This document shows positions 59,076-64,000 of a stretch of 64,000 nt of DNA, one piece after another (within the stretch, counting starts at the first letter, position 1; each line of letters begins with the position of its first letter). Position numbers and translations under genes: made by a program. The stretch is from Bolinopsis microptera (Eukaryota > Ctenophora > Tentaculata > Lobata > Bolinopsidae). The DNA lies in assembly GCF_026151205.1 (NCBI RefSeq), contig NC_087072.1:14856169-14920168 (forward strand), read 5' to 3'. The notes under the pieces are model-generated. The model had not been told where the DNA came from and made no database searches. It saw nothing but the letters and a program-made list of their open reading frames with translations.

Positions 59076-59654
59076 CCTTACGAGACATTTTTGTGGCGGA
59101 CCAATGTGCGACGACCGAAATTTTGGCGGTCCGAAAATATGGCGAAATTGAACAAAAACCGTCACATTTCGGACGTCACAGAAAATAAGGGTATTTTTCA
59201 TCATTTTGTTTTCTGACACAAAGGAAATTCAAAATTTTCTAAAAATCGGTAAAATCATGTTGAAACAAAATGAAACTTATAAATCGATTTCTTCATCTTC
59301 CTCTAAGGGGTCCGGCTCGAATCTTTCAGTTTCACTTATTGAGTTTGGTATTAAATTGTTTATCTTGACTTAGTCTATAAGACGTTTATGTTAGCACATA
59401 AATGTAATTTATTGTAAATTTAAAACGTATAACTTGACATTAAATTCATCATGGAATATTGTGTTTATTTGTCCCACCATCATATCACTAACTTTTCAAG
59501 AACAAAATGAATCGATGAAGCCACAATTATTGGAATAAGCTAAAAATAATGCGACGGATTCTATTACGACGACCGAAATTTTGGCGGTCCGAAAATATGG
59601 CGAAATTTAGGGAAAACCGTCGCATTTCGTACGTTATAAAAATGTCTTGTAAGG
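59076..59654. mobile_element. 579 bp TA-flanked inverted-repeat element
   Basis: Ends CCTTACGAGACATTTTT and AAAAATGTCTTGTAAGG are near-perfect inverted repeats bordered by TA on both sides. A 40 bp direct repeat beginning CGACGACCGAAATTTTGGCG occurs near both ends (about 59109 and 59568). It is non-coding; the TA target suggests a Tc1/mariner-type MITE. Confidence 0.8.
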
Positions 59655-59804
59655 TAGTTTACAGTAAATGCCTGAGTAATTTTTGGTAGATTAGATAAAA
59701 TATATATACGATTGACTTTATATGATCAAAACATGTGACCATAAAATCTCTCTCTCAAGGAGATCAGTATCAGAAGTTAAAGTTCATCCTTAGCTCTCTT
59801 CAAA

Positions 59805-60584
59805 ATGCTATTTAAAACTGGACCTCTGTGTATGCGAATGTTCTCAGCCAATGCTGCTGTGAATAAAAAAATGCTTCAAAAGCTCAGATCTGAGACTGGA
59901 CTGCCATTTATAAAGATAAAAGAAGCTCTCCAGGAGACAGACAATAATCCTGATAAGGCACTGAAGTGGTTGGAAGAAAAATCGATTGAGCAAAATTGGG
60001 CTAAAGCTCAAAAACTAAGCCAACGGGCAACATCTCAAGGATTGGTGGGAGTATTGAAAAAGAAAGATTTTGTCAGCATGGTTACTCTCCAGTGTGAAAC
60101 TGAGTCAGTAGCCAAGAATGAGCATTTCATCTCATTGCTACACCATTCAGCTCTTGCTTTACAGCAAAGACAAGAAAACGGTGTGATCAAAGCTCAAGCT
60201 GTACTTGATTTGACTGTGGACAACCAATCGCTTTCAGACTTACTTACCGCTACTATTGGCCGATTAGGAGAAAATATCAAGGCTAAAGATTGTTACGTTT
60301 ATAGACTTGAATCTCCAAATGTTTCGACTTCATCCTATCTTCATAGGAGAACAACTTCTGAAATCAATGGAATGTCGTTAGGAACTATTGGTTCATTGGC
60401 TGTTTTTGAAAACTTGAACAATGAAGCTGTTGGGACAGCAATTGCCCAGCATATAGTTGGAACCGAAAATTGTGATAATATGCTTGAGCAGCCGTTATTG
60501 CAAGATGAATCAGTTACTGTAGGCCAACTGTGCGAGGAACATAATTTCAGAATTCTTGATCATTATAGGATGTCTATTCAGTGA
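59805..60584 (+). CDS. TSFM: mitochondrial elongation factor Ts
   Basis: Intronless, 259 aa. The first ~20 residues (MLFKTGPLCMRMFSANAAV) are basic and free of acidic residues, as in a mitochondrial targeting peptide. Next comes the N-terminal UBA-like EF-Ts domain: LRSETGLPFIKIKEALQET, DKALKWLEEK, then SQGLVGV. The core domain keeps ETESVAKNEHF, the binding region for EF-Tu. The C-terminal GTAIAQHIVG also fits. EF-Ts exchanges GDP for GTP on mitochondrial EF-Tu. The length is a little below human (about 325 aa), which is usual for invertebrate forms. The CATCCTTAG acceptor-like word stands 11 nt before the ATG. The next start is only 290 bp downstream on the same strand. Confidence 0.93.
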   Translation: MLFKTGPLCMRMFSANAAVNKKMLQKLRSETGLPFIKIKEALQETDNNPDKALKWLEEKSIEQNWAKAQKLSQRATSQGLVGVLKKKDFVSMVTLQCETESVAKNEHFISLLHHSALALQQRQENGVIKAQAVLDLTVDNQSLSDLLTATIGRLGENIKAKDCYVYRLESPNVSTSSYLHRRTTSEINGMSLGTIGSLAVFENLNNEAVGTAIAQHIVGTENCDNMLEQPLLQDESVTVGQLCEEHNFRILDHYRMSIQ

Positions 60585-60874
60585 TGGATTTAGTGGTTTA
60601 TATGAATATAAAATTTCGTTGTGTATGAAGAGAAACAAATTGTCTTGTTTGACTGAAAATGATAACTTCTGCTATTTCATGGTTGTGTGACTTGAATCGT
60701 GTTCTAGCAATTATTTCAAAATCAATTTATGTCACTGTGTTTTATATATTGAACAATTTGATTGTTATCAATAGATTAAAATTAGTATTTTGTGATTTCA
60801 GAATTCAGTTATAGGATTAAATGATTCGTTTACTTTGTTTATAAAGTCTCTTAATCTAGTTCCCTCAGAGGAGG

Positions 60875-61021
60875 ATGGCCTACAACCAGCATATGTTGTT
60901 GAATGCTGGTAGCACGCTGTCCAGAGCAGGAACCACAGCAAGACAGAGTCTCAGTAATTTCTTTGGTATAAACAAAGAGAGTAGGGATATCTGGTCTGAG
61001 AAGTTTCAACAGAGAATAAAT
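60875..61021 (+). CDS. first coding exon of an unidentified gene (partial)
   Basis: An exon of 49 codons from ATG, opening MAYNQHMLLNAGSTLSRAG, ends exactly on a codon at a good donor (AAT then GTGAGT). CCCTCAG stands 6 nt before the ATG. The peptide has a Ser/Thr/Ala-rich N-terminus and a charged C-terminal part (GINKESRDIWSEKFQQRIN). I do not recognise the family. The following exon must lie beyond 64000, since only repeats follow. Spacing to TSFM suggests the two could share a transcript. Confidence 0.55.
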
Positions 61022-61559
61022 GTGAGTACTTGATTTCGAATTACTATATATGTATTTTCACTTTTCGTTAACTGGTTTAGTTTATGCAAAATAAGAGAAA
61101 TCATGTATTTTGTTTGATTGATGTCAAAAGGTTATTATGGGGTGGTCAAAAGTGGACTTATTTACAAATTGTTGATAATTCAATTAATAGACTAGTAAGT
61201 GGGCTGGTCAATTATGACCTTATTACTATTAGCTTGTAGAATGTAGATGTAGCTGGATTAATGGTAAATGGTTTGACCCAGAAATCAAATTATATTCCTT
61301 AAAAAGCGCAAGTATAGGTTCCCAACAACCTTCTATAATCTATATAATATTTACTGAAACAATGGTCTATAGACGATTAGACGATTATAGATACTAAAAC
61401 TACTGATTTTAGGTAATGCTAGTTAAAATCCTTACTCTTATTGTAAATATAATTATTTGCCTCGTTTTAAATATAATAGTGTTCATTATACTTATATATA
61501 TACTATATGGACACGTTCATTTGAGTTTGAGGATATTGGTAAATATAAGTGACCCTATT

Positions 61560-62340
61560 AAAAGGCACAGTGTAGTTGACTATGTCACACTATGAAATTA
61601 CACAAATCCTTGATGGTTAGGATAATCGTCTCATCCTCTAGGCTAACTTTGTCACATAACGATATCTTAATCAGGTGATAAGATATCGCTTAAATACGGC
61701 CGGCACGCAAATGGTTACATTGTCACACTATAAACATGTGACAGAGTAAATATGGACCCCTTGCTGCCGTTTTTGACCAAAATTTTGAGTGTCCAGTTGA
61801 TTGGATGGGTACATATGACCATTACCTACATATTTGAAGACTTTTTTCGTTAGATGGTGCACTCAGGTTTACTCTGTCACACATTTAAGAAAATATATGA
61901 ACAATGTTTAGGGAACCCTGATAAGCAATGCTGAGTAGTGTAGGTTTAGTTAATGGCCTGGAAGTGCTAGGAATTGTTATTATATCATATAGTCGCAAGG
62001 AATTAAAACACAGAAGGCACAGACAAGTTTACTTTGTCACATAATCTTGATGATATCTGAACATGTGTGAAATTGAACAAATAATGATATACCAGCTTAA
62101 ACCCTTTGTATTACGTACTATGGATCAAACAACACTGCTAGTACCATGCACCAGTCACATAAATCATTATCAGGTGGTAATATGTTAACAGTGTCACATT
62201 TAAACTACCGCAACATGGTCAAAAATAGGGTAATTTTGTCACAAAAAAATTATTATAACTCTGTCAGCTCCTTGCTGGCAAAATAACTAGTTTATCGAAA
62301 TTTTTTTGATGATAAAATTACATAGTATTCTAATAGAGGT
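61560..62340. repeat. degenerate repeat zone with TGTCACA boxes
   Basis: The box TTTACT(T/C)TGTCACA or close variants recurs at about 61583, 61650, 61721, 61875, 62035, 62192 and 62238. Several spacings are 154-160 bp. The sequence between boxes is no longer alignable by eye, so this is likely the decayed edge of the adjoining satellite. Confidence 0.6.
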
Positions 62341-64000
62341 ATAGTTCTTCAAAATAGGGGCAAGACATGTTTACTTTGTCACATCAGTTATTATAAGAGT
62401 TACGTAATCGTCGTCAGATTAACTGATCTTTTTCGTAGTATGGATCGATTAATATAGGCAATAAAACATCCTAATTTTAACACACTATCTTGATATTGTT
62501 GGGGCAGGAAAAGTTAATTTTGTCACATTTTTAGTGACTTTGACAAATTTAACCTGAAATTGTTAAACTTGAGCTCTGATGTTCTGGACAATATTCTACC
62601 AATCGTTTCTGAAAGAATGTTCAATTCTTATACAGTTATAGATCTTCAAAATAGGGACAAGACATGTTTACTTTGTCACATCAGTTATTATTAGAGTTAG
62701 GTAATCGTCATCAGATTAACCGATCTTTTTCGTAGTATGGATCGATTAATATAGGCAATAAAACATCCTAATTTTAACACACTATCTTGATATTGTTGGG
62801 GCAGGAAAAGTTAATTTTGTCACATTTTTAGTGACTTTGACAAATTTAACCTAAAATTGCTAAACTTGAGCTCTGATGTTCTGGACAATATTCTACCAAT
62901 CGTTTCTGAAAGAGTATTGAATTCTAATAGAGTTATAGATCTTCAAAATAGGGACAAGACATGTTTACTTTGTCACATCAGTTATTATTACAGTTAGGTA
63001 ATCGTCATCACATTTACATATATTTTTTTGTAGTTTGGATTGATTTATTTAGGTACTAAAGCAGCCTATGCTAATTTTTACACACTATCTTGAAATTGTT
63101 GGGGCAGGAAAAGTTAATTTTGTCACATTTTTAGTGACTTTGACAAATTTAACCTAAAATTACTAAACTTGAGCTCTGATGTTCTGGACAATATTCTACC
63201 AATCGTTTCTGAAAGAGTATTGAATTCTAATAGAGTTATAGATCTTCAAAATAGGGGCAAGACATGTTTACTTTGTCACATCAGTTATTATTACAGTTAG
63301 GTAATCGTCATCACATTAACATATATTTTTTTGTAGTTTGGATTGATTTATTTAGGTAATAAAGCAGCCTATACTAATTTTTACACACTATCTTGAAATT
63401 GTTGGGGCAGGAAAAGTTAATTTTGTCACATTTTTAGTGACTTTGACAAATTTAACCTAAAATTGTTAAACTTGAGCTCTGATGTTCTAGACAATATTCT
63501 ACCAATCGTTTCTGAAAGAATGCTGAATTCCAATAGAGTTATAGATCTTCAAAATAGGGGCAAGACATGTTTACTTTGTCACATCAGTTATTATTACAGT
63601 TAGGTAATCGTCATCACATTAACATATATTTTTTTGTAGTTTGGATTGATTTATTTAGGTAATAAAGCAGCCTATACTAATTTTTACACACTATCTTGAA
63701 ATTGTTGGGGCAGGAAAAGTTAATTTTGTCACATTTTTAGTGACTTTGACAAATTTAACCTAAAATTGTTAAACTTGAGCTCTGATGTTCTAGACAATAT
63801 TCTACCAATCGTTTCTGAAAGAATGCTGAATTCCAATAGAGTTATAGATCTTCAAAATAGGGGCAAGACATGTTTACTTTGTCACATCAGTTATTATTAC
63901 AGTTAGGTAATCGTCATCACATTAACATATATTTTTTTGTAGTTTGGATTGATTTATTTAGGTAATAAAGCAGCCTATGCTAATTTTTACACACTATCTT
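62341..64000. repeat. ~300 bp tandem satellite array, continuing past the window
   Basis: The word CAAGACATGTTTACTTTGTC begins at 62361, 62658, 62955, 63258, 63561 and 63864, giving periods of 297, 297, 303, 303 and 303 bp. Each monomer holds two TGTCACA boxes about 142 and 155 bp apart. The last three units are nearly identical; the first ones are more diverged. It lies within the first intron of the gene starting at 60875. Confidence 0.95.

Larger units (their letters stand above)
56337..59804. other. 3.5 kb repeat-rich region before TSFM
   Basis: No gene. It includes a second, truncated copy of the outer retroelement's 3' end (about 56690-56890), GC-rich words with GCGCGC near 57207, 57478, 57517 and 57563, a short perfect hairpin CCGCGCAC/GTGCGCGG near 57713-57730, an ACCAGG-repeat block at about 58551-58856, and the TA-flanked element at 59076-59654. 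Confidence 0.55.

Noticed and set aside
62341-64000. CRISPR-like array
   Set aside because: Units are ~300 bp with no unique spacers and the genome is animal; this is a satellite.

Overview
The window is nuclear DNA from an animal. It shows GT-AG spliced genes, AT-rich intergenic DNA, non-LTR retrotransposons, inverted-repeat DNA transposons and microsatellites. Gene content is metazoan (CABIN1, KIF11, RACGAP1, DNAJC24/DPH4, ERLEC1, POLR3K, TSFM). A secreted protein with two ShK domains, a glycerophosphocholine acyltransferase of the DUF2838 family, and splice-acceptor-like sequences directly in front of almost every start codon fit a non-bilaterian or other trans-splicing invertebrate. My best guess is a cnidarian, perhaps a hydrozoan, but the sequence alone does not prove it.

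Layout. 1-2.3 kb holds repeats and a strong short hairpin. 2.3-4.1 kb has two intronless + strand genes, DPH4 and ERLEC1, whose stop and start codons overlap as ATGA. 5.1-6.35 kb is an intronless GPC acyltransferase. 8.6-16.2 kb is CABIN1, with one short coding exon followed by one 7.3 kb exon. 18.0-19.1 kb (-) is a small single-pass membrane protein whose second exon carries three CRE palindromes and two CCAAT boxes. 19.9-20.4 kb is POLR3K. 23.8-25.4 kb is a divergent Rho-like GTPase in five exons. 26.1-28.0 kb (-) is a secreted Cys-rich/ShK protein in six exons. 30.7-37.9 kb (-) is kinesin-5 (KIF11) in 15 exons. 39.2-44.3 kb (-) is RACGAP1 in ten exons. 46.3-56.5 kb is a nest of mobile elements. 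59.8-60.6 kb is intronless TSFM, followed 290 bp later by the first exon of an unidentified gene whose first intron runs into a ~300 bp tandem satellite that continues past the window end.

The mobile nest is four elements deep in history. A non-LTR element with an N-terminal PHD-like finger, RT and C-terminal restriction-like endonuclease is broken by a 2,051 bp DNA transposon (8 bp target duplication) and by an APE-endonuclease LINE of CR1/L2/Jockey type. That LINE is itself broken by a 727 bp near-perfect palindrome flanked by TTAA. Further inverted-repeat elements sit inside introns of KIF11 and RACGAP1.

Functional links: KIF11 (spindle bipolarity) and RACGAP1 (centralspindlin) lie head to tail 1.3 kb apart. 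DPH4 and ERLEC1 look like one transcription unit. Ten of twelve inferred start codons have an AG within 11 nt upstream, many after a pyrimidine tract, and an eleventh has one 22 nt upstream. This is the pattern expected of spliced-leader trans-splicing, or of 5'UTR introns. All exon models below were built by hand from reading frame, splice consensus and family alignment from memory; every multi-exon CDS total is divisible by three.
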